Positions 35,247 to 44,182 of a stretch of 64,000 nucleotides of DNA are shown one piece after another. The DNA is taken from positions 71,436-135,435 of the forward strand of contig DAORND010000001.1 of assembly GCA_035440755.1 (NCBI GenBank). Reading direction: 5' to 3'. Source of the stretch: Aquimonas sp002352135. Lineage in GTDB: Bacteria > Pseudomonadota > Gammaproteobacteria > Xanthomonadales > Xanthomonadaceae. A program made the translations under genes and the position numbers. Position 1 is the stretch's first letter; every line of letters starts with the position of its first letter. The notes under the pieces were generated by a model. It did not search any database and was not told the origin of the DNA. It saw only the letters and a list, made by a program, of their open reading frames with translations.

Positions 35247-36290
35247 TCACGTTAATTGACCATCGGTCAGCGGCGTCTTGCTGGGTTCGCCTTCGATTTC
35301 GCGGACGAGACGAGGGACCAGATAGCCGGGGAGCTGTCGTCGGAGCAAGGTCATCAGCGATCGTGCGCGGGCATCGTCCACGGCAAAATGTGCGGCGCCC
35401 TGAACTTGATCAAGCTGATGCAGATAATAAGGCAGCACGCCGATGTCTATTAGCCTCTCGGAGAGCGCTATCAAGGTGCGTGGGTCATCATTGACTCCCT
35501 TCAGCAAGACCGCTTGATTGAGCAGCGACGCGCCAGCGCTGAGCAGGTGTTGGCAGGCCACTGACACGTCGTTGTCGATTTCTTGCGCATGGTTGACATG
35601 AACGACGATGATGACGCGCTGATTCAAGGAGCGGACCCAGTCGCAAAGCTCAGCGTCGACGCGAGCGGGTAATACGACGGGCAGTCGAGTGTGAATTCGC
35701 AGGCGCCGCACATGCGGAATGCTCGCCAAGGCGTCGCCCAGTTCACGGAGCTTGTGAGTGGACAGCACGAGTGGGTCGCCGCCACTCAAGATCACTTCGG
35801 TGATGCTGGCGTCTTCCGCGATCCTTCGCACTGCCTGTTGCCAGCCCGCCGTCGCCGCAGTGTCCTCCGAGTAGGGATAGTGGCGCCGGAAGCAGTAGCG
35901 GCAGTTGATTGCGCAACTGCCTGTCGCGATCAGCAGGGCTCGACCGTGGTACTTCTGCAGTACGCCTTGTGCAGTACGGGCCATGTGGTCGCCGACAGCA
36001 TCCAGTCGATAGCCCGGCGTGATCTGATCCTCTGCGCTGAGCGGAAGGACCTGGCGCAAGAGCGGATCAGTCCGGTCGCCCAGGCGCATTCGTGCGACGT
36101 AGGCGCGCGGCACGCGCATCGGAAAGCGACGAACGTCCGCACTGAGTTGCGAGGTCAGGTCTTGCAGTTCAAGGGCCAGCAAGAGTTCCGCAGGATCGGT
36201 AAACGACTGTCTGAACTGCTCGCGCCAGTCATTCCGGGGGGCTGTTGCGGCGCTGGTGGACTGTGCCGCTTTGGAGCTAGCGAGTATCAT
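35247..36290 (-). CDS. epmB: EF-P beta-lysylation protein EpmB (lysine 2,3-aminomutase type)
   Basis: A 347-aa radical-SAM enzyme. The [4Fe-4S] motif is CAINCRYC, followed by FRRHYPY, SGGDPL and the EpmB/KamA block LLKGVNDD. The C-terminal GEPSKTPL segment should hold the PLP lysine. The N-terminus (WREQFRQSFTDPAELLLAL) fits EpmB rather than clostridial KamA. It converts (S)-alpha-lysine to (R)-beta-lysine for modification of EF-P. It is divergent from efp with only 93 bases between starts. The start at 36290 is chosen; an ATG four codons upstream (36302) is possible. The open frame further upstream is just antisense to efp. Confidence 0.93.
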   Translation of the reverse strand: MILASSKAAQSTSAATAPRNDWREQFRQSFTDPAELLLALELQDLTSQLSADVRRFPMRVPRAYVARMRLGDRTDPLLRQVLPLSAEDQITPGYRLDAVGDHMARTAQGVLQKYHGRALLIATGSCAINCRYCFRRHYPYSEDTAATAGWQQAVRRIAEDASITEVILSGGDPLVLSTHKLRELGDALASIPHVRRLRIHTRLPVVLPARVDAELCDWVRSLNQRVIIVVHVNHAQEIDNDVSVACQHLLSAGASLLNQAVLLKGVNDDPRTLIALSERLIDIGVLPYYLHQLDQVQGAAHFAVDDARARSLMTLLRRQLPGYLVPRLVREIEGEPSKTPLTDGQLT

Positions 36291-36342
36291 GCCCGCACGC
36301 ATCCGGGCTTGTTGCCGGGTCTTCGAGTTTTCATATTCCGCA

Positions 36343-36348
36343 ATTTTA
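36343..36348 (-). promoter_or_regulatory. Putative -10 element TAAAAT for epmB
   Basis: On the minus strand gcggcTAAAATtgcgg lies 52 bases before the epmB start, in the 93-base epmB-efp region. Same GC-flanked hexamer as before ettA and hrpA. No -35 box is clear. The efp promoter must overlap this short region. Confidence 0.4.
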
Positions 36349-36383
36349 GCCGCTTCTGCGGCGACGTCATTTTTGGAGCACGC

Positions 36384-36950
36384 ATGGCCAGTTACGGTCT
36401 GAACGATGTCAAGAACGGTCTCAAGATCATTGTCGATGGCGATCCTTACACCATTGTCGAAGCTGAGTTCATCAAGCCGGGCAAGGGGCAGGCCTTCACC
36501 CGCATTCGCATCCGCAACCTGAAGAATGGTCGCACCACGGAAAAGACCATCAAGGCCAACGAAAGCGTGGAAGGTGCGGACGTCGTTGATACCGACATGC
36601 AGTATCTCTACGGTGACGGCGAGTTCTGGCATTTCATGCACCAGGAGTCGTTCGAGCAGTACAGCGCGGACGCCGCCGCGATGGGTGATGCGGCACAGTG
36701 GTTGAAGGGCGAGGAAATGTGCGTTGTGACCCTGTGGAACGGCTCGCCGCTGGCTGTCGCTGCGCCCAATTTTGTTGAGCTGCAGATTGTCGAAACGGAT
36801 CCAGGTGTGCGCGGCGACACGGCTTCGGGTGGCGGCAAGCCAGCCAAGCTGGAAACTGGTGCCACAGTGCGCGTGCCCTTATTCATCGAGAATGGCGAAA
36901 AGATCCGTTGCGATACACGCAGTGGCGAGTACGTCAGCCGCGTGAAGTGA
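36384..36950 (+). CDS. efp: Elongation factor P
   Basis: A 188-aa EF-P with the three-domain length of the family. Lys34, the beta-lysylation site, is in FIKPGKGQAF. The C-terminal EF-P signature region is intact (DPGVRGDTASGGGKPAKLETGA). EF-P relieves ribosome stalling at polyproline stretches. The ATG at 36384 has GGAG five bases upstream; the frame remains open for ~690 bases upstream but only as antisense to epmB. The divergent epmB gene encodes its modifying enzyme; epmA is not in the window. Confidence 0.97.
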   Translation: MASYGLNDVKNGLKIIVDGDPYTIVEAEFIKPGKGQAFTRIRIRNLKNGRTTEKTIKANESVEGADVVDTDMQYLYGDGEFWHFMHQESFEQYSADAAAMGDAAQWLKGEEMCVVTLWNGSPLAVAAPNFVELQIVETDPGVRGDTASGGGKPAKLETGATVRVPLFIENGEKIRCDTRSGEYVSRVK

Positions 36951-37030
36951 TCGCTGGCGCCACACTGCTAATGACAGGCTCGACCGGGCGGTGATCGCCC
37001 TGTCCGCCCCACACAGGCGAGGCGCGAGAT

Positions 37031-38365
37031 ATGCGTGAAGTCGATCTGTTGATTGAAGCGGGCTGGGTCATTCCCGTGGAGCCTCACGGGGTCGCCATGC
37101 CGAATCACGCAGTGGTCATCCACGATGGCCGGATTGTTGATCTGTTGCCGATTGATGTGGCTTTGGTCAGCTACTTGCCCAACTGCCGTGTGCAGAGGCC
37201 GGACAGTGTTCTGCTGCCCGGCTTCGTGAATGCGCATGCCCACAACCCCATGAGCCTGATGCGCGGCTTGGCGGATGACCTGCCGTTGATGACTTGGCTG
37301 CAGGGACATATCTGGCCTGTCGAAGCCGCTGTTCTTGGGCCGGATTTCGTCCGCGACGGCACTGAGCTGGCGATCGTCGAGATGCTGCGTGGTGGCACCA
37401 CCTGCGCCAACGAGAACTACTTTTTCCCGGATGTCTCGGCGCATACCTATCATCGGCTTGGGTTTCGCGCCTGTGTCGGGCTGCCCATCATCGACTTTCC
37501 TACGCCGTGGGCGCGCAGCGATGATGAGTATTTCGAACGCGCGTTGGCAGTGCATGATGAGTGGCGCGGGCATCCGCTGATCAGCACGGCGTTTGCGCCG
37601 CATGCGCCCTATACGGTGAAGGACGCCAGCTTCGAGCGCATAGCGCTGCTGTCGCAGCAGTTGAACCTGCAGGTGCATTGTCATGTGCATGAGACCGCAC
37701 AGGAAGTCGCCGATTCCTTGAGTCAGTACCGGCAGCGTCCCTTGGCACGACTGCATCGACTGGAGTTGCTGAACGAGCAACTGATCGCAGTCCATATGAC
37801 CCAACTGACACCTGCGGAAATCGAGTTGTGTGCTGCGCAAGGCGTCTCCGTTGTGCATTGTCCGGAGTCCAATCTGAAATTGGCCTCGGGCTTTTGTCCG
37901 GTGGCGGCACTGCATCGCGCTGGCGTCGGTCTGGCTTTGGGCACCGATGGTTGTGCGTCGAACAACGACCTCGACATGCTGGGCGAAATGCGCACGGCGG
38001 CCTTGCTTGCCAAGGGTGTCGCGCTGGACGCGGCGGCATTGGACGCGCCGTCAGCCTTGCGCATGGCCACGTTGGGCGGTGCCAGGGCAATGGCCCTGGA
38101 TGAGCAGATTGGTTCAATCGAAGTCGGCAAGCAGGCCGATCTGATCACTCTGCGTGTGGATGTGCCGGAGATGCAGCCACTCTACGATCCGATTTCGCAG
38201 ATCGTCTACGCCGGTGCGCGCCAGTATGTGCGCGACGTCTGGATTGCCGGTGAGTGCAAAGTGTCGGACGGCGAACTGGTCGATATCGACGCCGCCGCAG
38301 TCCTGGCCAAAGCGCTGCACTGGGGACGGCGGATTGCCAACTTGCCACGCCGGCAGATCGATTGA
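37031..38365 (+). CDS. mtaD: 5-methylthioadenosine/S-adenosylhomocysteine deaminase (TRZ/ATZ amidohydrolase)
   Basis: A 444-aa metal-dependent amidohydrolase. Zinc ligands: NAHAHNP near residue 70 (HxH), a His in FAPHAPYTV or HCHVHETAQE, and the Asp in ALGTDGCASNNDLDM. The LRGLADDLPLMTWL and IWPVEAA blocks mark the MTA/SAH deaminase subgroup, which deaminates 5'-methylthioadenosine or S-adenosylhomocysteine. Followed by ubiG and a HAD phosphatase, the same order as mtaD-ubiG-mupP in pseudomonads. The name N-ethylammeline chlorohydrolase is a common misannotation of this family. Confidence 0.88.
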   Translation: MREVDLLIEAGWVIPVEPHGVAMPNHAVVIHDGRIVDLLPIDVALVSYLPNCRVQRPDSVLLPGFVNAHAHNPMSLMRGLADDLPLMTWLQGHIWPVEAAVLGPDFVRDGTELAIVEMLRGGTTCANENYFFPDVSAHTYHRLGFRACVGLPIIDFPTPWARSDDEYFERALAVHDEWRGHPLISTAFAPHAPYTVKDASFERIALLSQQLNLQVHCHVHETAQEVADSLSQYRQRPLARLHRLELLNEQLIAVHMTQLTPAEIELCAAQGVSVVHCPESNLKLASGFCPVAALHRAGVGLALGTDGCASNNDLDMLGEMRTAALLAKGVALDAAALDAPSALRMATLGGARAMALDEQIGSIEVGKQADLITLRVDVPEMQPLYDPISQIVYAGARQYVRDVWIAGECKVSDGELVDIDAAAVLAKALHWGRRIANLPRRQID

Positions 38366-38427
38366 GCGCTGTCGTCGAACCTATCTGCTACCGATCTCGT
38401 TTCTGCAACTCCCCAGGATTCAATGCC

Positions 38428-39129
38428 ATGCAGCCCAATGTTGATCCCGCCGCACTTGCCCAATTCGAGCGTCTGGCCGCGCGCTGGTGGGACCCGGATG
38501 GCGAGTCGCGGGCGTTGCACGACCTGAATCCGGCGCGACTGGGCTACGTCATGGAGCGTGTTGAATTGCGTGGTAAGGCAGTGCTGGATGTGGGCTGCGG
38601 TGGCGGCCTGTTGAGTGAGGCGCTGGCGGCACAGAGCGCCAAGGTGACCGGGATTGACCTTGCCCCCGCTGTGCTGGAAACGGCGCGTCTGCATTTGTAC
38701 GAGTCCGGCTTGCAGATTGAATATCTCGAACGCTCTGCAGAAGCACTGGCGGCTGAGCGCCCGCAGCAGTTCGATGTCATTACCTGCATGGAAATGCTGG
38801 AGCATGTCCCTGACCCGGCCGCCATCGTCGAAGCCTGCGCGGATCTGCTCAAGCCAGGTGGATGGCTGTTTCTGTCGACCCTCAACCGAACGCCGCAGGC
38901 CTTCGCGTTGGCGATTGCAGGAGCGGAGTACGTGATGCGCCTGCTGCCGAAAGGTACGCATCGCTACGCGCAGTTCATCCGACCATCTGAGTTGGCAAGC
39001 GCTTTGCGTGCTGCGGCACTGCAGCTCGAAGATGTCAGTGGACTGCAATACAACCCGTTCACGCGCGCCGCACGTGTCGGCGGCCAGACCGGCATCAACT
39101 ATCTGGTCGCGGCGCGTAAGCCCTCATGA
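38428..39129 (+). CDS. ubiG: Ubiquinone biosynthesis O-methyltransferase UbiG
   Basis: A 233-aa SAM-dependent class I methyltransferase. Conserved blocks: WWDPDGESRALHDLNPARL near the N-terminus, motif I VLDVGCGGGLLSE, CMEMLEHVPDP, and the C-terminal ARVGGQTGINYLVAARK. UbiG methylates both hydroxyl positions in ubiquinone synthesis. The ATG at 38428 is chosen because MQPNVDPAALAQFERLA aligns with UbiG N-termini; AGGA lies about ten bases upstream. The stop overlaps the ATG of the next gene (ATGA). Confidence 0.95.
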   Translation: MQPNVDPAALAQFERLAARWWDPDGESRALHDLNPARLGYVMERVELRGKAVLDVGCGGGLLSEALAAQSAKVTGIDLAPAVLETARLHLYESGLQIEYLERSAEALAAERPQQFDVITCMEMLEHVPDPAAIVEACADLLKPGGWLFLSTLNRTPQAFALAIAGAEYVMRLLPKGTHRYAQFIRPSELASALRAAALQLEDVSGLQYNPFTRAARVGGQTGINYLVAARKPS

Positions 39130-39779
39130 GTCAGCGCGCGGTTCTGTTCGATCTGGATGGCACGCTGGTGGACAGTGCACCGGATCTCTGGCGTGCCGCC
39201 AACGAAGTGCGCGCCGCTCAAGGACTGCCCCCGATCCCCTTCACCGTGTTTCGTCCGGTCGTGTCGCGCGGCGCGCGGGCGATGTTGGCAGTCGCTCTGC
39301 CGGAGTACGACGACCCCATGCGTGAGTCGCTGTTGGACGAGTTTCTGCAGCGCTACGCCAACGATGTTGCCCGCGAGACGCGTCTGTTCTCAGGAATGGA
39401 GGCGACCCTTGCGGAGATCGAGTCGCGCGGTGTGTTGTGGGGCATCGTCAGCAACAAGGCTGAACGGCTGGCCAGATTGGTTGTCGAGTCGCTTGGGCTG
39501 CAGGCGCGTTCCCGCGTGCTGATCGGTGGCGATACCTGCGCAGAGCGCAAGCCGCATCCTCTGCCATTGCTGGAGGCCTGCCGAAGCCTGCAGATTCCGC
39601 CTGCGCAAGCGCTTTACCTGGGTGATGATCCGCGTGACATCCAGGCGGCGCGCGCGGCCGGCATCCGCAGTATCGCGGTGAGCTGGGGCTATGCGGATCG
39701 TGAGACTGTGCTCGGTTGGGGCGCGGATCGCTGCATTGATGATCCCTTGGATCTGCTGGACGAGGACCTGCTGAATTGA
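39126..39779 (+). CDS. mupP: HAD phosphatase, MupP or phosphoglycolate phosphatase type
   Basis: A 217-aa HAD hydrolase: motif I FDLDGTLVDSAPD, motif II VSNKAERL, motif III Lys in ERKPHPLPL and motif IV LGDDPRDIQAA. Family-wide similarity would give Gph, but position directly after mtaD-ubiG, with a 4-base overlap, matches MupP (MurNAc-6-phosphate phosphatase of the peptidoglycan-recycling route that bypasses de novo UDP-MurNAc synthesis). The choice between the two rests on context only. Confidence 0.8.
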   Translation: MSQRAVLFDLDGTLVDSAPDLWRAANEVRAAQGLPPIPFTVFRPVVSRGARAMLAVALPEYDDPMRESLLDEFLQRYANDVARETRLFSGMEATLAEIESRGVLWGIVSNKAERLARLVVESLGLQARSRVLIGGDTCAERKPHPLPLLEACRSLQIPPAQALYLGDDPRDIQAARAAGIRSIAVSWGYADRETVLGWGADRCIDDPLDLLDEDLLN

Positions 39780-40573
39780 CTTCCTTGTCACAGGAATCCG
39801 TTGCTGTCGCCAGTATTCTTGAGGACTGGCGCTCGCGTCACCGGCACTGGTCGCTGATGGAGGTTTTTCTGCCCGTATCGCAACGGCAGCAAGCGCCTTA
39901 TCTATTTGCGTGGTATGAGGCCATCGAAAGCGCGACGTTCGAGGTGAACGATGATGCGGTGGCGTTGGCCAAGCTACGCTGGTGGCGTGACGAGCTGAAT
40001 TTCGCAACGGAAGGCAAGGCGAGACACCCGCTCATGCAGGTCTGCTCGCCGCTGATTGGTCGGATATCGGGAAGCTGGGACGCTGTTGTTGACGCCGCGT
40101 TGCGTTTGCGAATGACCCAGCCAAGACCGGCAAACCTGCAGGAAAGCTGGCAAGCCGTCGAGATTCTGGCAGGCGCGCAGTCGAACCTTGAGCAGGCGCT
40201 ATGGGGTGGTCGCGAGGACAGTGCCTGGCGCTGCGCAGATCTGTTGTTGACTCGTCTGCGGCGGCATGCGGGTCCTCACGCGGAGCGCAGCCTGCTGCCG
40301 CTGGATCTTTGCGCGCGGCATGCCTTGCCAGTCGAGTTGATCGAGCTCGGCAGCAGCGAACCCCATCAACGCGGGTGGCAGTTGGATTGGGTGTCCGCCC
40401 TGAATCAGGAGATGCCGCAGCAGGACATTGCGCGGGCCAGGGCGAGCACCTTGTGGTCGGTGGCCACGCGCCTGCACCTGCGTGCACTGGCAAATCCTCA
40501 ACAACGGCAGGTCACCACGATGGCAGCGTGGGTCTGGCATGCTTGGCAGTCCGCGCGCAGGGCTGCGGGCTAG
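39776..40573 (+). CDS. Squalene/phytoene synthase-like protein, probably non-catalytic
   Basis: A 265-aa all-alpha protein. The conserved core YLFAWYEAIESATFEVNDDAV-type helix, KLRWWRDELN, and later DLLLTRLRRHAGP resemble the squalene/phytoene synthase fold, in particular the NDUFAF6-like branch whose RLqWWRdal motif replaces the first DxxxD catalytic motif. A second Asp-rich motif is not evident, so prenyl-transfer activity is unlikely. The probable start is TTG at 39776, overlapping the previous stop (TTGA). Function unknown; a scaffold or assembly role is inferred from NDUFAF6, and its place in an operon with ubiG is suggestive. Confidence 0.65.
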   Translation: MTSLSQESVAVASILEDWRSRHRHWSLMEVFLPVSQRQQAPYLFAWYEAIESATFEVNDDAVALAKLRWWRDELNFATEGKARHPLMQVCSPLIGRISGSWDAVVDAALRLRMTQPRPANLQESWQAVEILAGAQSNLEQALWGGREDSAWRCADLLLTRLRRHAGPHAERSLLPLDLCARHALPVELIELGSSEPHQRGWQLDWVSALNQEMPQQDIARARASTLWSVATRLHLRALANPQQRQVTTMAAWVWHAWQSARRAAG

Positions 40574-40648
40574 ACTTCGCGTCGTGTCGTCGACCATCAC
40601 TTGACATCCCGGCGACATCACCCCAACTAGGATGCCCACACGTCAATC

Positions 40649-41635
40649 ATGACTGATCGCAAGGAGAAGCCCGTGGCGCCACGTTCATCTGAATGCGCGG
40701 TGCGCGTGATGCCCGATATCGCGTCGGAGGCCAAACCCGTAATTGCGGGAGCACTGTCGTGGGTGGGCATGGGCGAAATCGAGACGCCAGTCAGTGTCGC
40801 CAGCAGCGATGGGCGCATGCTGAGCAGTGGCGCAAAAGTGAATGCCTTCGTCAACCTGAAACGATCCGATGTGCGCGGCATCCACATGTCGCGTTTGTAC
40901 CTGCATGTGGACCGGGCGCTGTCTTCCGAACCGATCACACCTGCCAGTTTGCGTCGTCTGCTCAAGGACTTCCTTGACTCGCACGCTGACCTGTCGGATC
41001 AGGCGATGATCCGCATCGAGTTCGACCATATGCTGCGTCGAAAGGCTTTGCGCAGCGACAACAGCGGTTGGCGGAACTACCCCACGGTCATCACGGCCCT
41101 GATGCAGCAGTCGCAATTCAGTGTGGAGTTGGGCTTGCGCATCGCCTATTCCAGCACCTGTCCTTGTTCGGCGGCGCTGGCACGTCAGTTGATCCAGGAG
41201 CAGTTCCAGCGCGATTTTTCCGCCGACAAACCGCTGACCCATGCCGACGTGCTGGCCTGGCTTGGCAGTGAGCAGGGCATTGTGGCAACGCCGCACAGCC
41301 AGCGCTCGCACGCCGACATCCGGGTTCGTCTGCAGCCGTCGTTCCAGAACTTCCCGATGATCGACCTGATCGACCGCGTCGAACAGGCGCTGCAGACGCC
41401 GGTGCAGACCGCGGTGAAGCGAGAAGACGAGCAGGCCTTCGCCCTGCTCAATGGACAGAATCTGATGTTCTGCGAAGACGCGGCGCGGCGCATGCAGGCC
41501 GCGTTGAACGAGGATGAGCGCGTGGCGGACTTCTGGGTGCGCGCATCGCACTTCGAGAGCCTGCATCCGCACAACGCGGTGGCGGTGGCCGTGAAGGGTA
41601 TTGCTGGCGGCTACGCCGCCGAGCACGATGCGTGA
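40649..41635 (+). CDS. folE2: GTP cyclohydrolase FolE2 (type IB)
   Basis: A 328-aa COG1469 protein. Landmarks: VGMGEIETPV, NLKRSDVRGIHMSRLY, the metal-binding Cys in YSSTCPCSAALARQ and the conserved FCEDAARRMQ and SFESLHPHNA-like C-terminal blocks (here HFESLHPHNAVA). FolE2 converts GTP to 7,8-dihydroneopterin triphosphate for folate and queuosine; it works with Mn and Zn and is often Zur controlled. A TTGACA hexamer at 40601-40606 may be its -35 box, though no good -10 follows. No Zur site was recognised. Confidence 0.94.
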   Translation: MTDRKEKPVAPRSSECAVRVMPDIASEAKPVIAGALSWVGMGEIETPVSVASSDGRMLSSGAKVNAFVNLKRSDVRGIHMSRLYLHVDRALSSEPITPASLRRLLKDFLDSHADLSDQAMIRIEFDHMLRRKALRSDNSGWRNYPTVITALMQQSQFSVELGLRIAYSSTCPCSAALARQLIQEQFQRDFSADKPLTHADVLAWLGSEQGIVATPHSQRSHADIRVRLQPSFQNFPMIDLIDRVEQALQTPVQTAVKREDEQAFALLNGQNLMFCEDAARRMQAALNEDERVADFWVRASHFESLHPHNAVAVAVKGIAGGYAAEHDA

Positions 41636-41644
41636 AGTCCATTT

Positions 41645-41672
41645 AACCCGCTCGCCTTTGGGAGAGCGGGTT
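41645..41672. terminator. Bidirectional hairpin between folE2 and slp
   Basis: AACCCGCTC (41645-41653) and GAGCGGGTT (41664-41672), perfect 9-bp stem, 10-base loop, ten bases after the folE2 stop and 13 bases from the opposing slp stop. Confidence 0.7.
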
Positions 41673-41685
41673 CACGCTGGCGGAA

Positions 41686-42192
41686 TTACCAGAACCAGAA
41701 CGGGTCGTAGCGCCAATACATTCCCACCGGTGGCAGGCGGCGTGGGTCGGTCGGCCGACGCTCAGGCCACAGATGAATCACCTCGGCCGCGACGCGCGGA
41801 TAGCGGTAGTCGAAATTACTCACTTTGCGGGACTCGTAGTCGGCAATCCTACCCGTGACCGTAATGTCGCGGCCCTCGGCAAACAGGGCGGGATCGTAGA
41901 ATCCCTGTCGGCATGCGATGAAACGTCCCAGGCTTTCTTCGCGTTTGACCACCGGGCGCGCGGTGGGGGACAGGCTGCGCGAAAGCACCACGAAGCAGGT
42001 TTGTTGGGCATCGGCTTCAACAGCGATGATTTCGCCACCCCAACGCACCGCACTGCCCAGCGCGTCCTGCTGGCGCGCAAGATCGGCGCTGAGCGGTTCG
42101 AACTGGCCCTGCAATGGTTTCGGTGCTGTGGCACAACCGCCAGCAACCAGAATGGACAGCGCGACGAGCCATCGAACGGGTGTGGTGCGCAT
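41686..42192 (-). CDS. Slp-family outer-membrane lipoprotein
   Basis: A 168-aa lipoprotein with signal MRTTPVRWLVALSILVAGGC and AGGAG eight bases before the ATG at 42192. The mature protein carries the Slp pattern: VRWGGEIIAVEADAQQTC, a LSRSLSPTARP segment, SLGRFIAC, DPALFAEGRDITVTGRI and YRYPRV-HLW. Slp (starvation lipoprotein) proteins sit in the outer membrane and are induced by starvation or acid. The C-terminus is strikingly aromatic (MYWRYDPFWFW). It is the last gene of the moxR-DUF58-tgpA operon (16 bases after tgpA). Confidence 0.88.
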   Translation of the reverse strand: MRTTPVRWLVALSILVAGGCATAPKPLQGQFEPLSADLARQQDALGSAVRWGGEIIAVEADAQQTCFVVLSRSLSPTARPVVKREESLGRFIACRQGFYDPALFAEGRDITVTGRIADYESRKVSNFDYRYPRVAAEVIHLWPERRPTDPRRLPPVGMYWRYDPFWFW

Positions 42193-42208
42193 GGGAAGCT
42201 CCTGAGGA

Positions 42209-44182
42209 TCACGATTGACGAACTTGGAACCGCCTGAGGGCGAGGACGACGCGACGCTCCTCCTCGGCTCTTTCCGGGTCAGTGGCATCCTGACGTGCAT
42301 AGCGTAGTCGCAGCACGCGTCCAATCAAATCACGAATTCGTGCCGCGTCGGCGGGGTGGCGTTGAGCTGCCTGTTCGGCCAGCTGCAGTTCGGTCTGACT
42401 GCCGGTTCGCGGCACACGCAGGCGCCGCGCAAATCGATCCAGTGCTCGGCTGAGTGCGGACCGTGCGTTGCGCTGGCTGCGTAGCAGTAGGGCGAAGGTG
42501 ATCGCCAAACCGAGTGCTGTCGCCAGCCCGAGGACCAGCATCAGTTGCGCCAGACCGGTTTCGGCAAATCCGAGCCAGCTGAGGAAGCGTTGTTGTTTGG
42601 CTGCATTGAAGCCCAGTACCAGATCGTTCCAACTGCGACGCATCCAGTCGGCGACATGCAGCGTGGACTGCCACCACGTTGCCTCGGATTGCAGGCCATT
42701 CGAGGCATCCCGTCCGCCATCGCGAATCCGTTCTGCGGCGACCGCCGCCGTGGGGTCGATGCGCACCCAGCCACGGTTCGGCAGCCAGACCTCGCTCCAT
42801 GCATGGGCATCCGATTGGCGAACCAGCCAGTAGTCGCCCAGCGGGTTGTATTCGCCGCCCTGGTAGCCAGTGACAACGCGGGCGGGAATGCCCGCCATCC
42901 GCATCATCACCGTGAAGGCGGAGGAGAAATGCTCGCAATAGCCTTCCTGCGTGTCGAACAGGAACTCGTCGATGCTGTGTTGCCCCAGTGGGCGTGGTGC
43001 AAGCGTGTAGTAGAACTCGCGGTTGAACCAGTTCAGTGCGCGCTGCACGATGGCGACGTCATCGAGTCCCTCGCTTCGCCACTGTTGGACTTCGAGCCAG
43101 GTGCGCGGGTTGTACTGCTGCGGGAGTTGCAGCATCCATTGCCGCATGGCGGCCTTCAACTCCGGCTCGAAGCGGTATTTCAGCGCCGACCGCATCCGAT
43201 ACTGGCTCACATGTGAGAGCGGCTTGCGACTGTGCAGGCCGCGATCCCAGCCCAGGCGCACATCGCTGGCGTCGCTGTCGGCTGGTGCGGCGTCGAGCAC
43301 ATCCAGACTCAGTATCCAGCGACGGTCCGTGGGCTCCTGGGTCAATTCGTACTCCACCAGCGCGTCGTCGGCCACCAGCGTGCCGGAGGGAATCTCGCGC
43401 AGACCGCGAAACAGGTTCCATTGCCGACCATCGAACTGGCTAAGGACCGGGCCGCGCCAGAACAGTTGCGATGGCTCTGGCGCAGCGTTGAAAAACTGCA
43501 CGCGTAGCGCTGGGCTGTCGTCGGACATGAGCTGGGTCATGTCACCGGGGGCCATCGTTTCGCTCAGGCCAGTGCGCGCCTCCGCGTTGTTCGGAAGTCC
43601 CCAAAGCGGATTGGCAAGGCGCGGAAACAACAGGAAGCCCACCATCGCGAGGGGAATCGACATCGCAGTAAGTTTGAGAACCGCCTGAAGATGCTGGCGA
43701 CGCGACCATGGCATTGCCCGCGGGTCGGGCAGTTCGAGTTGATTGACATGCATCAGCGCGGCCAGCGAAATCAGTGTGGCGATCACTGCCAGCAACAAAG
43801 TGACGGGTCCCTGGTCCTGCAGGAAGGCAGCCATCAGGGCGAAAAGGCTGAAGCTGACCAGGCTGCGCGCGTCGCGAAGCTGGTGGGTTTCCAGCAATTT
43901 CAACGCAAGCATGGTGGCTAACAAGCCTGCGCCCGTGTCGCGTCCGAGCCGGAAGCCGAAGGCATACAACACGAGTCCAGCGGTGCTCAGCGTCATCAGC
44001 AAGCGCAGCCAGGCCGGAATGCGCAGACCGCGCCAGCCAGCAACGCTGCCAATCAGGGCGAGCGACCCCAGCAGCAGACTGACCCAGAACGGCAGCAGCA
44101 ATCCGAGTGGCAACAACGCCGACAAAGCGGCACTCGCGCACCAGACAAAAGCTTCGCGATCGATGCGGGCGGCGGATTTCAT
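42209..44182 (-). CDS. tgpA: TgpA-like membrane transglutaminase (DUF3488-transglutaminase-DUF4129)
   Basis: A 657-aa membrane protein. About six N-terminal hydrophobic segments (DUF3488, residues ~10-200), a periplasmic transglutaminase-like domain with Cys in GYCEHFSSAF, His in SDAHAWSEVWL and Asp in WVRIDPT, then one more membrane segment (LMLVLGLATALGLAITFALLL) and a cytoplasmic DUF4129 tail. It matches TgpA (PA2873), which is important for viability in Pseudomonas. The start overlaps the upstream DUF58 gene (ATGA), in the standard moxR-DUF58-tgpA order. Confidence 0.93.
   Translation of the reverse strand: MKSAARIDREAFVWCASAALSALLPLGLLLPFWVSLLLGSLALIGSVAGWRGLRIPAWLRLLMTLSTAGLVLYAFGFRLGRDTGAGLLATMLALKLLETHQLRDARSLVSFSLFALMAAFLQDQGPVTLLLAVIATLISLAALMHVNQLELPDPRAMPWSRRQHLQAVLKLTAMSIPLAMVGFLLFPRLANPLWGLPNNAEARTGLSETMAPGDMTQLMSDDSPALRVQFFNAAPEPSQLFWRGPVLSQFDGRQWNLFRGLREIPSGTLVADDALVEYELTQEPTDRRWILSLDVLDAAPADSDASDVRLGWDRGLHSRKPLSHVSQYRMRSALKYRFEPELKAAMRQWMLQLPQQYNPRTWLEVQQWRSEGLDDVAIVQRALNWFNREFYYTLAPRPLGQHSIDEFLFDTQEGYCEHFSSAFTVMMRMAGIPARVVTGYQGGEYNPLGDYWLVRQSDAHAWSEVWLPNRGWVRIDPTAAVAAERIRDGGRDASNGLQSEATWWQSTLHVADWMRRSWNDLVLGFNAAKQQRFLSWLGFAETGLAQLMLVLGLATALGLAITFALLLRSQRNARSALSRALDRFARRLRVPRTGSQTELQLAEQAAQRHPADAARIRDLIGRVLRLRYARQDATDPERAEEERRVVLALRRFQVRQS

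Noticed and set aside
35691..36383. Upstream extension of efp across epmB
   Set aside because: EF-P begins MASYGLNDVKNG at 36384 with a good ribosome site; the extension is antisense to the radical-SAM enzyme.
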